Source of the DNA: Aggregatilinea lenta
GTDB lineage: Bacteria > Chloroflexota > Anaerolineae > Aggregatilineales > Aggregatilineaceae
Assembly (NCBI RefSeq): GCF_003569045.1
Contig: NZ_BFCB01000002.1
Location: 248,001 to 312,000, forward strand
Length of the DNA stretch: 64,000 bases
Direction of reading: 5' to 3'
Shown: positions 27,622 to 36,800 of the stretch, piece by piece
How the letters are laid out: each line of letters begins with the position of its first letter
Position numbering within the stretch: the first letter of the stretch is position 1
Position numbers and translations under genes: made by a program
Notes under the pieces: generated by a model
Databases searched by the model: none
The model's input: only the letters and a program-made list of their open reading frames with translations
What the model was told of the DNA's origin: nothing

Positions 27622-29238
27622 CTATGTCGTACTGCGGTGGTAGTAAAGATTATCTTTGGATTTGGCCGCATTAAGAATCACACCCAACACGCGAGCACCC
27701 ACAACGTCGAGTTGTTCTTTGGCTACGACCGCCTTGCCACTCCGGGTCCGCCGTGCGTGGATCACCAGGAGAACGGGCAGGTCGCCGTTCATTGCCAGGG
27801 TTGGTCCATCCGCTACGGACAAAACAGGCGGAGTATCGAATAGAACCATATCGATGTCTGGCATAGACCTGAATCGATCGATCCACCGACGCATTGCATC
27901 CGACCCTAGCAACTCCACAGGATTCATGCATGACGGGCCGCTGGTAATCACTCGCAAGCCTGGCACGCGCGTCCCCTGAATAAGGCCATCAAGCTCGGGA
28001 ACCGTGCTTGGCTGCAGGTCGCTGTCTTCCTGTATTTCGGGGGACAGCTTCGTAGCGAGATTGGACAGCCCCATCGTATTTTTGAGTCCAAAAACGCGAT
28101 GAAGTGTGGGCTGGCGCAGGTCTGCATCGATCAGTAACACCCGAAGCCCGGCAAGGGCCATTGCCACGGCCAAGTTGGCTGACGTAACCGTCTTACCCTC
28201 ACCCATATCCGGGCTTGTGATGATATATGCCGCACGCTTGGAGGATTTGTTGGGTAGGAAGAGAAGGTTCGTCCGCAGAGTGCGATATGCTTCGGTGGCT
28301 GCCGCATTTGGATCGTGATACGTGATCAACCGCGCTGCGTAACTGGCACGCCGGCGACCGAAATGCGAGATAGTCGCCAGCACAGGTAGCGTCAATAGCT
28401 GCGCCGCTGCCGTGGAAGAGCGAATCGTGTCATCGAAGTATTCGAGGAGCAGGGCCAGCACAATCGCAACGGCGATGCCCAGCACTGCTCCGGCCATGGT
28501 GATGGGAATCAGCCCAATTCCAACCGGCTCGGTGGAGGGCAGCGCCCGCGCAACCACTTCAAGCGAGTTGCTGCGCTGCTGAAACTCGTTAATCGTCACG
28601 GAGAATGTGGCAATCGTGCTTGATTTCTCGTTGATGATAGCGGCGAGGGTATATCGCTGTTCACGGAGTTGGCGGATCTCGTCGGGATTAGTAGCACTCA
28701 GCCAAGCGCGATCCAACGCGGCCAGTTCGTCGCGTGCCTGCTGAAGTTCTGCGCTCAGGCGCACGATTTCGGCCTCTGCCAGGTCGAACTGCGCCTGCTG
28801 GTCCTCGGTGAGATAGCTGGGGCTGGCGATCACAAGTTGGTGCGCAATCTCATTCGCGATGTCTGCCGCCAGCACCGGATCGGTATACGTTACTTCGACC
28901 ACGACGAGCGGCGTGTCGGAAATCACACTCGCGGCGACGTGTTTCCGAAGCTCGGTCGCGGTTTCTGGAAAATTACTGGCCTCGATGGCAGCGTCGAGCA
29001 CCTCGTGGGTCGTGGCCAGGATAGCGTAGGTTGGCGCCAGATCGGTGCCGGTGCGGACAATCGCATCATCCGGGTTGGGGATTTCGATAGCCGTGCCGAC
29101 CGCCATAGTGACACTGGCTTCGTACTTATCTGACTGATTGCTGCGCCACGCAAACGCTGCGCCCCCCGCGAGCACCCCTCCAATCAGTATCAGGTAAATC
29201 CATCTTCGAAATAACTGGACAACCGTTACCAGCTCCAT
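27622..29238 (-). CDS. Polysaccharide copolymerase with BY-kinase domain (Wzc-like)
   Basis: About 538 residues. The N-terminal Wzz domain has two membrane segments (about 13-32 and 240-260) around an extracytoplasmic region. The C-terminal bacterial tyrosine kinase has Walker A MGEGKTVTSAN (about 341-351), Walker A' LLIDADLRQP and Walker B VLFDTPP. The tail is short and ends NLYYHRSTT, so only two tyrosines form the possible autophosphorylation cluster. Start set at the ATG behind GGAAGG; a GTG five codons earlier is possible. It controls chain length and export. No Wza-like outer-membrane exporter and no partner phosphatase are seen in the window. First gene of the minus-strand export operon. 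Confidence 0.92.
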   Translation of the reverse strand: MELVTVVQLFRRWIYLILIGGVLAGGAAFAWRSNQSDKYEASVTMAVGTAIEIPNPDDAIVRTGTDLAPTYAILATTHEVLDAAIEASNFPETATELRKHVAASVISDTPLVVVEVTYTDPVLAADIANEIAHQLVIASPSYLTEDQQAQFDLAEAEIVRLSAELQQARDELAALDRAWLSATNPDEIRQLREQRYTLAAIINEKSSTIATFSVTINEFQQRSNSLEVVARALPSTEPVGIGLIPITMAGAVLGIAVAIVLALLLEYFDDTIRSSTAAAQLLTLPVLATISHFGRRRASYAARLITYHDPNAAATEAYRTLRTNLLFLPNKSSKRAAYIITSPDMGEGKTVTSANLAVAMALAGLRVLLIDADLRQPTLHRVFGLKNTMGLSNLATKLSPEIQEDSDLQPSTVPELDGLIQGTRVPGLRVITSGPSCMNPVELLGSDAMRRWIDRFRSMPDIDMVLFDTPPVLSVADGPTLAMNGDLPVLLVIHARRTRSGKAVVAKEQLDVVGARVLGVILNAAKSKDNLYYHRSTT

Positions 29239-30030
29239 AGGAGACCTTCCCACATGAACAATAACCCGCTAGGTCAACTGCCCTCCCATTGGATCTCTGT
29301 GGCGAACGAGGGAAAACCAGCGCCCCTTCCCTCCGTGGATGCCGAGGAAGGCAAAGTGAGTAGTGCAGAAACGCACCATAAGCGCTTCGGGATGAAGCGA
29401 GCCTTTCTGATTCGTGACAACCGCCTGGGTACGCTGCATCCTCAATGCAGCCGACAGGTAGCATTCCCTTTCCCGCACCGCAAGAGCGAAGGAGCAGATG
29501 ACAATGGTCGAATAATGGAATCGGCAACAACAGTTGCAGCCCCCTGAGGACCGAACAGACTTCCAAAAATACTTTCACTCAACCGGGAGGGCTGCAATGA
29601 GGGGAAAAAGTCCGGCAACGTTATTTAAGACAGTTTAATCGGTATGGAAATTCATCTTTATAAATTATCTTCTTATTGTATCAGAAAATTTCTAGACAAA
29701 GAATTTCCATTACAAATTATTTACTGTATTTGTTATAATATTACAAGCTGTATTTACATGAATTAGATATCACTATTTATAACAAACTTTTTCAGTAAGC
29801 TTTTTCCGTGGAGAATACCACTACACTTATGTTGGCCTAATCTGTCTTTCACACCCACAAAAATATACAACGTACGTTTCGAAACTTGGTGTATGATAGT
29901 ATGTGTTGGCTTACCACTCCATTCCCCCGGCACGTGCCACCGGCTGCCGAGACATCTCTGACACCGCCAGCAATAAACAGCAGCGTTCTATTACAGGTTC
30001 AACACAGGTATTAGTGGGGACTGATGTTAT
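29239..30030. other. Divergent intergenic region with an AT-rich core
   Basis: About 790 bases between the Wzc-like operon (minus) and a glycosyltransferase (plus). The segment 29,630-29,900 is very AT-rich; no gene or RNA family is recognised. It should contain divergent promoters. The palindromes at 29869-29885 are the only notable motifs. Confidence 0.5.
29869..29885. promoter_or_regulatory. Overlapping palindromes, possible regulator site
   Basis: AACGTACGTT (29869-29878) overlaps GTTTCGAAAC (29876-29885), both perfect 10-bp palindromes, about 145 bases upstream of the plus-strand glycosyltransferase and inside the divergent AT-rich region. This could be an operator; nothing identifies the regulator. 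Confidence 0.3.
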
Positions 30031-31266
30031 ATGCGGGTCCTCGTGGTATCTCCACATTACAAGCCGGAAGAAGTGGCGGCTGCGGCTACGTTTGTCCAGG
30101 AGATAGCGGTAGATCTCACCGCGATGGGACATGACGTCTCGGTCCTCACCGCTTTTCCCAATTACCCAACGGGAAAGATTTTTGAGCCTTACCGGGGTAA
30201 GGTTTTCCAGCGCGAAAATTACAGTGGCATCCCCCTGACACGCGTATGGATTTATGCGACGGCCAGCAAGCGCTTTTGGCCTCGTCTGCTCAACTTCGGC
30301 AGCTTCTCGGTGACCGCCCTGCTCGGGGGCCTGGTTACGCGTCCTCGTCCGGATGCACTCTACGTCATGATGCCCCCTTTGACGCTGGGCATAACTGGCG
30401 TTTTGCTAGGCATTGCCAGACGAGCGCGCGTGGTGATCAACGTACAGGATATCCACCCCTATGCGGCGGTCGCGACAGGCGTACTGAAAAACAAGCGCGC
30501 TATTCGTTTCTTCGAATGGCTGGAGAAGTGGATCTATCGCCACGTCGATCATATCGTCGTCATCTCACGCGGCTTCCGAGACAACCTGATCGAGAAAGGT
30601 ACACCGCCCGACAAAATCTCGGTCGTTTCGAATTGGGCCGACCCGGACTTCATCACGCCAGGGCCAAGAGAGAACAGCTTCCGGCAGCAGCTCGGCGCAG
30701 ACGGCAGGTTTACCCTGGTGTATTCGGGCGGGCTGACGCATAACTCAAATCTCGAGCCGGTGCTGGGCGCTGCCGATCTGCTACGCGACGAACCGTTTGA
30801 GTTTGTCATCGTCGGCGACGGCGTTCGCAAAGCAGATTTGCAGGTGATGGCCGCCGAAAAACACCTCGATAATGTCCGGTTTTTGCCCTTCCAACCGCTT
30901 GAGCGGTTTCCAGACGTGCTGCGCGCCGCCGACATGAATCTCGTAACGCTCAGCGCCCAGGCTGCTCTCGTATCGGTGCCATCCAAGATTTTCAAGCAAA
31001 TGGCGGCTGGCCGGCCCATTTTAGCCATTACCGCGCACGACACGGAGATCGAACGGTTGGTGTCCGACGCCAATTGTGGGCTTACTGTGGAGCCGGACGA
31101 TCCTTCCGGCCTGGCGGAAGCTCTTCGCTGGGCAGCCGATCATCCCGAGGAATGCGCACGCCAGGGCGTCCAGGCGCGGCAGTACTTTGAGCAATATCAC
31201 AGCCGCGCCCTCTGCGTGAAGCAGCTTGAGGCGATCCTTCAGCAAACAATCGCCCATTCGCATTAG
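30031..31266 (+). CDS. Glycosyltransferase family 4 (WbuB/WcaI-like)
   Basis: A 411-residue GT-B glycosyltransferase. The N-terminus (VVSPHYKPEEVAAAATFVQE), the HDVSVLTAFPNYPTGKI segment and the central NVQDIHPYAAV resemble WbuB/WcaI-type enzymes that add a sugar to an amino-sugar acceptor. The donor domain contains VYSGGLTHNSNLEP and a KQMAAGRPILA segment in place of the common E-x7-E region. It lies across the divergent promoter region from the Wzc operon. Specificity is unknown. Confidence 0.9.
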   Translation: MRVLVVSPHYKPEEVAAAATFVQEIAVDLTAMGHDVSVLTAFPNYPTGKIFEPYRGKVFQRENYSGIPLTRVWIYATASKRFWPRLLNFGSFSVTALLGGLVTRPRPDALYVMMPPLTLGITGVLLGIARRARVVINVQDIHPYAAVATGVLKNKRAIRFFEWLEKWIYRHVDHIVVISRGFRDNLIEKGTPPDKISVVSNWADPDFITPGPRENSFRQQLGADGRFTLVYSGGLTHNSNLEPVLGAADLLRDEPFEFVIVGDGVRKADLQVMAAEKHLDNVRFLPFQPLERFPDVLRAADMNLVTLSAQAALVSVPSKIFKQMAAGRPILAITAHDTEIERLVSDANCGLTVEPDDPSGLAEALRWAADHPEECARQGVQARQYFEQYHSRALCVKQLEAILQQTIAHSH

Positions 31267-31392
31267 ATACATTTGGGATCTGGAGATAAGGAGGCCTACA
31301 GGCTCGGTATGACACATCGTGCAGCCGGGTAAAGATTTTGGCTTTTAGATAAAGACTATTTTGCGATTTCAATAATGCGGGGGGAGATTTAA

Positions 31393-32367
31393 ATGAACGC
31401 AGAGATACTTGCTGAGTGGTTTCGGGCACAGGGACACCGCGTGGTGCGCACGGAAAGCAGTTACTGGTGCGACCAGGGGTTTCGCGTCTACCAAGCTTTT
31501 CCTTATCACTGGGTGATTACGCCTTCCGAACGCGAATTATCGCGGTTCATGCTTCGGGCCGGGGCAATTGGCGCGCGCTACTCGACGCCGCTCGACACGC
31601 CACAAGGGTCGGTCAGCTATCACTGCATTTACGATGGAGGATGCTACGATCTGGTCGATCTGCCACGTCGGGCGCGGGGGGCCGTCCGCAAGGGCCTGCG
31701 GAACGCATCGGTTGAGCAGATTTCGCTGGAGACCCTGGCAGACGAGGGGTGGCGACTGCGGCTTGAGACGATGCAGCGCCAGGAACGGGTGAATTCCGAA
31801 AAAGAAAGCGCATGGAAGCGCATGTGCCTGGCCGCACGCGATTTGCCGGGCTTTGAAGCCTGGGGCTGCTTCTGTCGCGGGCAGTTGGCGGCGGCGTTGC
31901 TGGCGGTCACATGCGACGATTGTTACACCCTGCTCTGCCAGCAAAGCGCAACCGAGCACCTTAACTCCGGCGTCAATAACGTGCTAGCCTACGTCGTCAC
32001 GCATGAAGCGGCGAATCGGGATGGAATATGCCAAGTTTTTTATGGGCTTGAATCGTTGAATGCGTCCCAAGAGGTGGACGTCTTCAAGGCACGGATGGGC
32101 TACTGTACCAAACTGCTGCGCCAACGGGTAGTCTTTCATCCCGGCTTAAAGCCATTCGTCGATCTATTAGGTCAGGGTGTAGTGACTCAACTGACCAAGC
32201 GCTATCCCAATAACACCACCTTCTCGCGGATCAACGGAATGCTGCGCTTCTACGAGAACGGCAAGCTGCCAATGGAACAGCAGTCTTATCCACCGGTCGT
32301 GGCGGACAAGCTGGCGGAACGTGAACCCGAAATGGATGAGGTAGAAGCCGTCGCTGAACCTGCGTAA
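31393..32367 (+). CDS. FemAB/GNAT-fold protein (acetyltransferase-like)
   Basis: A 324-residue protein whose middle (about 90-245) resembles the GNAT/FemAB fold of the Acetyltransf_6 type: RRARGAVRKGLRNAS, then GCFCRGQLAAALLAVTCDD, then GVNNVLAYVVTHEA. Such proteins transfer acyl or aminoacyl groups and are common in polysaccharide loci. A GGGGGGAG ribosome site precedes the ATG. It is followed by a small Cys-rich protein, and the pair may act together. The family call is by pattern; no catalytic residue can be named. Confidence 0.7.
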   Translation: MNAEILAEWFRAQGHRVVRTESSYWCDQGFRVYQAFPYHWVITPSERELSRFMLRAGAIGARYSTPLDTPQGSVSYHCIYDGGCYDLVDLPRRARGAVRKGLRNASVEQISLETLADEGWRLRLETMQRQERVNSEKESAWKRMCLAARDLPGFEAWGCFCRGQLAAALLAVTCDDCYTLLCQQSATEHLNSGVNNVLAYVVTHEAANRDGICQVFYGLESLNASQEVDVFKARMGYCTKLLRQRVVFHPGLKPFVDLLGQGVVTQLTKRYPNNTTFSRINGMLRFYENGKLPMEQQSYPPVVADKLAEREPEMDEVEAVAEPA

Positions 32368-32486
32368 GCTTCTGGTCCGAGTAGTGTCAGCGAAGCGGTT
32401 TTGCGCATAGGGTAGGGTTGGAAGCAGTGAGGAGATATGGTTCAGGGCAGGATACCGGCAGTTCGACGAGTCTAAAGGAGACAGGG

Positions 32487-33020
32487 ATGGAACCGTCAAA
32501 GTGTCAGATCTTCTGCATGAATTCGATGTCGGATGGCCTTGCCAGAGACTTGCACCGATCGCCCTATATGGACTTTCGAATCTGGCTGGCCCGGCAGTTG
32601 GGACCGAACCGGAAACGTGCTATCAAAAAACGCATCGCGTACTGGTTGACTTTCGTGTCCACTCTCTTCGGCAAGCGTCAGGCAAGCGAACCGCTTGTAG
32701 GCTCCGACCTCGCGGCCCCACACTTTGCTCCGGGTGATCGGGTGCGCGTGCGATCACGAGAGCAAATTCAGGCCACGCTCGGGCTGTTCGGCGACTGCAA
32801 AGGGCTGGTCATCATGCCCGAAATGTGGCGCTACTGTGACACCGAGCAGCGCATTTTTAAGCTCGTTGGGCGCTACGTAGACGAGCGCGAGCTGCGGGTC
32901 CGCAAAGCGACAGGTATCGTGCTGCTGGAAGGGCTGATGTGCGAAGGAACCCAGGTGTTCCCGTGTGACCGGTCATGTTTCTTCTTCTGGCGTGAAGAGT
33001 GGCTTACGAAAATCGAATAG
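32487..33020 (+). CDS. Small uncharacterised protein with SH3-like segment and conserved-looking Cys cluster
   Basis: I do not recognise a named family. 177 residues from the ATG behind AAAGGAG; in-frame codons further upstream lack a ribosome site. Residues 1-75 are basic with a hydrophobic stretch (about 48-61). Residues 79-90 read HFAPGDRVRVRS, like the first strand of an SH3 barrel. The C-terminal part has Cys104, Cys117, Cys152, Cys160 and Cys164, and ends in an aromatic FFFWREEWL block (165-173). The Cys spacing could bind a metal or form disulfides. It lies 119 bases after the FemAB/GNAT-like gene at the end of the exopolysaccharide locus. A role in polymer modification is only inferred from position. 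Confidence 0.7.
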   Translation: MEPSKCQIFCMNSMSDGLARDLHRSPYMDFRIWLARQLGPNRKRAIKKRIAYWLTFVSTLFGKRQASEPLVGSDLAAPHFAPGDRVRVRSREQIQATLGLFGDCKGLVIMPEMWRYCDTEQRIFKLVGRYVDERELRVRKATGIVLLEGLMCEGTQVFPCDRSCFFFWREEWLTKIE

Positions 33021-33100
33021 TACCTGCCCTCAGACCCGTTTTCCCATTTCAGGGCAGCACGTGATAGGATTCTCGATATTCTGCTAGACGATAGGGATCG

Positions 33101-33634
33101 ATGAGGATGAATCCCGGACTGGTGGCACAACTGCTGAATGTCCCTGGCCGCACCCTCCACCGTTGGACCGAATTCTACGCCGATTTTCTTCTTTCAGACG
33201 CCACGCCGCCCAAGGGACAGCCCAGAGTCTTTTCCGAGCATGATGTGCGCGTCATGAAGTATGTCTCCGACCAGCGTTCGGCGGGCCAGCCTCATAATTC
33301 GATCAAACGGGCGCTGCACAGCGCCTCGAATAATCACTGGGAAGCCCTGCCCGCGCTTCCAGCCGACTGGCAGTGTGACGACCACAATTTGACGGTTCCA
33401 GCCAGCTTGGTGGAGAGGCTGAAGGAACAGCAGATTATCCAGGAGGCGTTGATCGAAGAGCAGCGCCAGTTGCTGCAAATGGCCGGCGCAGCCTTGAAGC
33501 TGAGCCATGAGCAGCGAGCGGCGAGCGAGCAGCGGGCGCGTTTTCATTTTTCGCGACATCGGCTCGTGCTTGCGCTTTTGACGGTATGGATCATCGTGTA
33601 CTGGGTAGTTGTGTTGAGTATTCTCTTAACTTAA
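33101..33634 (+). CDS. MerR-like HTH protein with coiled coil and C-terminal membrane anchor
   Basis: 177 residues. Residues about 5-75 look like a MerR-type winged helix (VAQLLNVPGRTLHRWTEFY, then RVFSEHDVRVMKYV). Residues about 103-147 are a Gln/Glu-rich probable coiled coil. Residues about 154-176 form one hydrophobic helix ending the protein (LVLALLTVWIIVYWVVVLSI). This suggests a tail-anchored DNA-binding protein held at the membrane, unusual for MerR proteins. Start at ATG 33101 or 33107. It lies between the exopolysaccharide locus and the giant Calx-beta gene and shares a bidirectional terminator with the latter. Target genes are unknown. Confidence 0.75.
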   Translation: MRMNPGLVAQLLNVPGRTLHRWTEFYADFLLSDATPPKGQPRVFSEHDVRVMKYVSDQRSAGQPHNSIKRALHSASNNHWEALPALPADWQCDDHNLTVPASLVERLKEQQIIQEALIEEQRQLLQMAGAALKLSHEQRAASEQRARFHFSRHRLVLALLTVWIIVYWVVVLSILLT

Positions 33635-33821
33635 GACGCTCCGCATGGCGTATAACCGAAGTCAGCAGCACAAAGTCCAGTATTGGGCGTCCTGGGAACT
33701 GCGACGACCACCGCTCCACTTCTACCATTGTATCAAGCCTTATTGACAAGCAGCTTATGGGTGAAGACGTTGAGGGGTGTGGGGTGTGCCGGCTCGTATG
33801 TGAAGTGTCACCTAGCTGATG

Positions 33822-33862
33822 AAAAAACGCCTGCCGGTTGGTTTCTCTGGCAGGCGTTTTTT
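33822..33862. terminator. Bidirectional intrinsic terminator
   Basis: A perfect 14-bp inverted repeat (AAAAAACGCCTGCC / GGCAGGCGTTTTTT) with a 13-base loop. The T run on either strand makes it an efficient terminator both for the MerR-like gene (plus) and for the giant Calx-beta gene (minus), which converge here. Confidence 0.95.
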
Positions 33863-33878
33863 ATCAGGAAGCGGAAAC

Positions 33879-36800
33879 TTACGGGCCGCACGTGCCCTGC
33901 GGCGTCACGTAATTCGCGCTGACCCAGCCCCTCAGCCCCTCATAATCCACGTAAAACCAGTTGTCCATGCGCTCGAAGGCAGTCAGGGTCACGTTGTACG
34001 GAAGCATACGGATCACGGCGCTGGTCTCGCCCGGCTGTTCGCGCAGATTGAGGATATAGCGCGTCGTCACCATGCACCCCGTGAGCGAAGTCGTGAAGCC
34101 CGAATTCGCGGGGATAGCGTTGGTCATGCTGGCTGTGCCGTTCACCAACACCACCGTACCAGCGTTTGGCACGATTGCGCAGGTATAGCCATCTCGCACC
34201 ACAACAGGCAGTTCGACTACCGTACGCGGCGCGGCGGTTGCATCGAGGTAGAGGAACGCGCCCTCTCCCTGCAAGCATACGGAAATCGAATTGTTGAAGA
34301 ATTGGGTCGAAGTGCCGTCCTGATACAGTGCGAATACGTCGACAGCCTGAAGTACGCCGCGTCCAAGCACATCAGGTTTGCCGACTTCGGCGGATTGGCG
34401 CACGAAGACAGAATTATCGACCAGCACGCGGCAGAAGACGCCGCCGTCAGTCACTGTACCCTGCGGCACATTGGCGCGAATGATCTCATTGGTCGAACCG
34501 TCGAAGTCGGTGCAGAGCGGCACCGGCTGCCACACCGCAATCGACACAGTCGCCGTACCAGTGCCACCGAAATCGTTGGCGGCAGTGTAACGGAAGCTGT
34601 CCATCCCAACGAAGTCCGTAGCAGGCGTGTAAACGATCTGCCCGTCTACCATGATCGCCTGTCCATGCGAGGGCTGACTCATGCCGGCAATGTGCAGCGG
34701 GTTGCCGTCCGGATCGCTGTCATTCGCGAGCACATTCAGCGTCAGTGACGTATTCATGCGCATACCGGCCCCATCATCATTTGCAATGATCGTGCCGTCT
34801 TTCAGCACAACGGAGATCGTTACAGTAGCGCTGCCGCTGTTTGTCGTGCCATCACTGGCGTGATAGGTAAAGGTATCCGTGCCAAGAAAACCGGGATTGG
34901 GCGCATACTCAAAGGAGCCATCCGGGTTGAAGCTCGCCAAAACACCACTGCCCGGATTGGTCTCTAATACTGCCTGTAAGGGACTGCCGTTTCCGCCCGC
35001 ATCGCCGTCTAGAACACCGTTCGCTGCATCCACCGTCAGGCTTTGTCCCTTACCGGTGGAGTAAGTATCGTTATCGGCGTTAACCGGGCCATCATTGTCC
35101 CTGTTGGTCGCATTGAGATCGCTAACAGCCATTCCATTGTATACGGGATCGCCGCTCACAGCGGCGGCACTGGTGATCGTATAGGTAATGCTCCCATCGA
35201 TCACGAGGTCATCCTGCCCGTGCACTGTGATGGTCTGCGGAATGTTCCAGTCAGCATCAGTGAATACGACGGTCACCGCGTTTTGTTGTGTGATACCATC
35301 GGTGCTGAGCAGTCCTTCAGCCGTAGTATCGCTGGTGAATGTCACGCTCACCTGAGCAATAGGCTGGCTGGTCAGGGCAACCGTAAAGGTGGCTGTACCG
35401 CCTGCTTCCGTTGTGTCACCACTGAGAGCCGAAACCGCAACCCCCGCAATATCGTCATTTGTGATGGACCCCTGGCCCTGTCCATCAGACACGCTGGTGA
35501 CCAGACCCGTCACATTCGTAACGTTCACGGTAAAAGTTTCATCCAATTCAGTGATCATATCGCTGCTGACGGAAACACTGAACGTGTAGGTAGATGCCCC
35601 AGCGCCGATGGTTTGCCCGACCAGGGCCTGCGCCACGTAGTCGCTGCCAGCAGTGGCGGAGCCGTCAGCGGTAGCAATATCGAAGGTTACACCGCCCGGT
35701 CCTGCCGGATTGGTCAGGCTGACAATGAACGCAAACGTCGTAGATCCGCTGTTGCCCTCAGCCAGAGTCACGTCACTGATGCTGAGCGTAGTGGCATCAT
35801 CATTGGTGATCGTACCCTGACCCTGCCCGTCACCCAGGCTGGCTGCAAGCCCGCCTACATTCGTGACGTTCACAAAGAAGGCTTCATCATTCTCGACGCT
35901 CGTATCGCCGTTGACGGTGACGTTGAACGTGTAGGTATCGGACCCGGCGGCGATGGTCTCCCCGGCCAGAGCCTGCGCCACGTAGTCACTGCCTGCCGTG
36001 GCGGTTCCGTCAGCGGTGGCGATATCGAATGTCACGCCGCCCGGCCCCGCCGGATTCGTCAGGCTGACCGTGAACGCGAAGGTCGTAGTCCCGGCGCTGC
36101 CCTCATTCGCCGTCACATCGCTGACGTTGAGCGTGGTGGTATCGTCATTGGATATCGTGCCCTGACCCTGCCCGTCACCCAGGCTGGCTGCAAGCCCGCC
36201 TACATTCGTGACGTTCACAAAGAAGGCTTCATCATTCTCGACGCTCGTATCGCCGTTGACGGCGACGTTGAACGTGTAGGTATCGGCTCCAGCAGCGATG
36301 GTCTGCCCGGTCAGGGCCTGCGCCACGTAGTCGCTGCCCGCCGTGGCGGTTCCATCGGCGGTGGCGATATCGAATGTCACGCCGCCCGGCCCCGCCGGAT
36401 TCGTCAGGCTGACCGTGAACGCGAAGGTCGTAGTCCCGGCGTTGCCCTCATTCGCCGTCACATCGCTGACGTTGAGCGTAGTGGTATCGTCATTGGATAT
36501 CGTGCCCTGTCCCTGGTCATCACCTGGGCTGGACCCGATCCCGCTCACATTCGTGACGTTCACCACGAAGGTCTCATTGTCTTCAACGGTCATATCGCCG
36601 TTGGCGGTGACGTTGAACGTATAGGTATCGGACCCGGCGGCGATGGTCTGCCCGGTCAGGGCCTGCGCTACGTAGTCGCTGCCCGCCGTGGCGGTTCCGT
36701 CGGCGGTGGCGATATCGAATGTCACGCCACCCGGTCCTGCCGGATTCGTCAGGCTGACCGTGAACGCGAAGGTCGTGGTCCCGGCGTTGCCCTCATTCGC

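Noticed and set aside
29254-29547. A 97-codon plus-strand frame upstream of the Wzc gene
   Set aside because: No recognisable domain, weak start context, and it lies in the divergent spacer.
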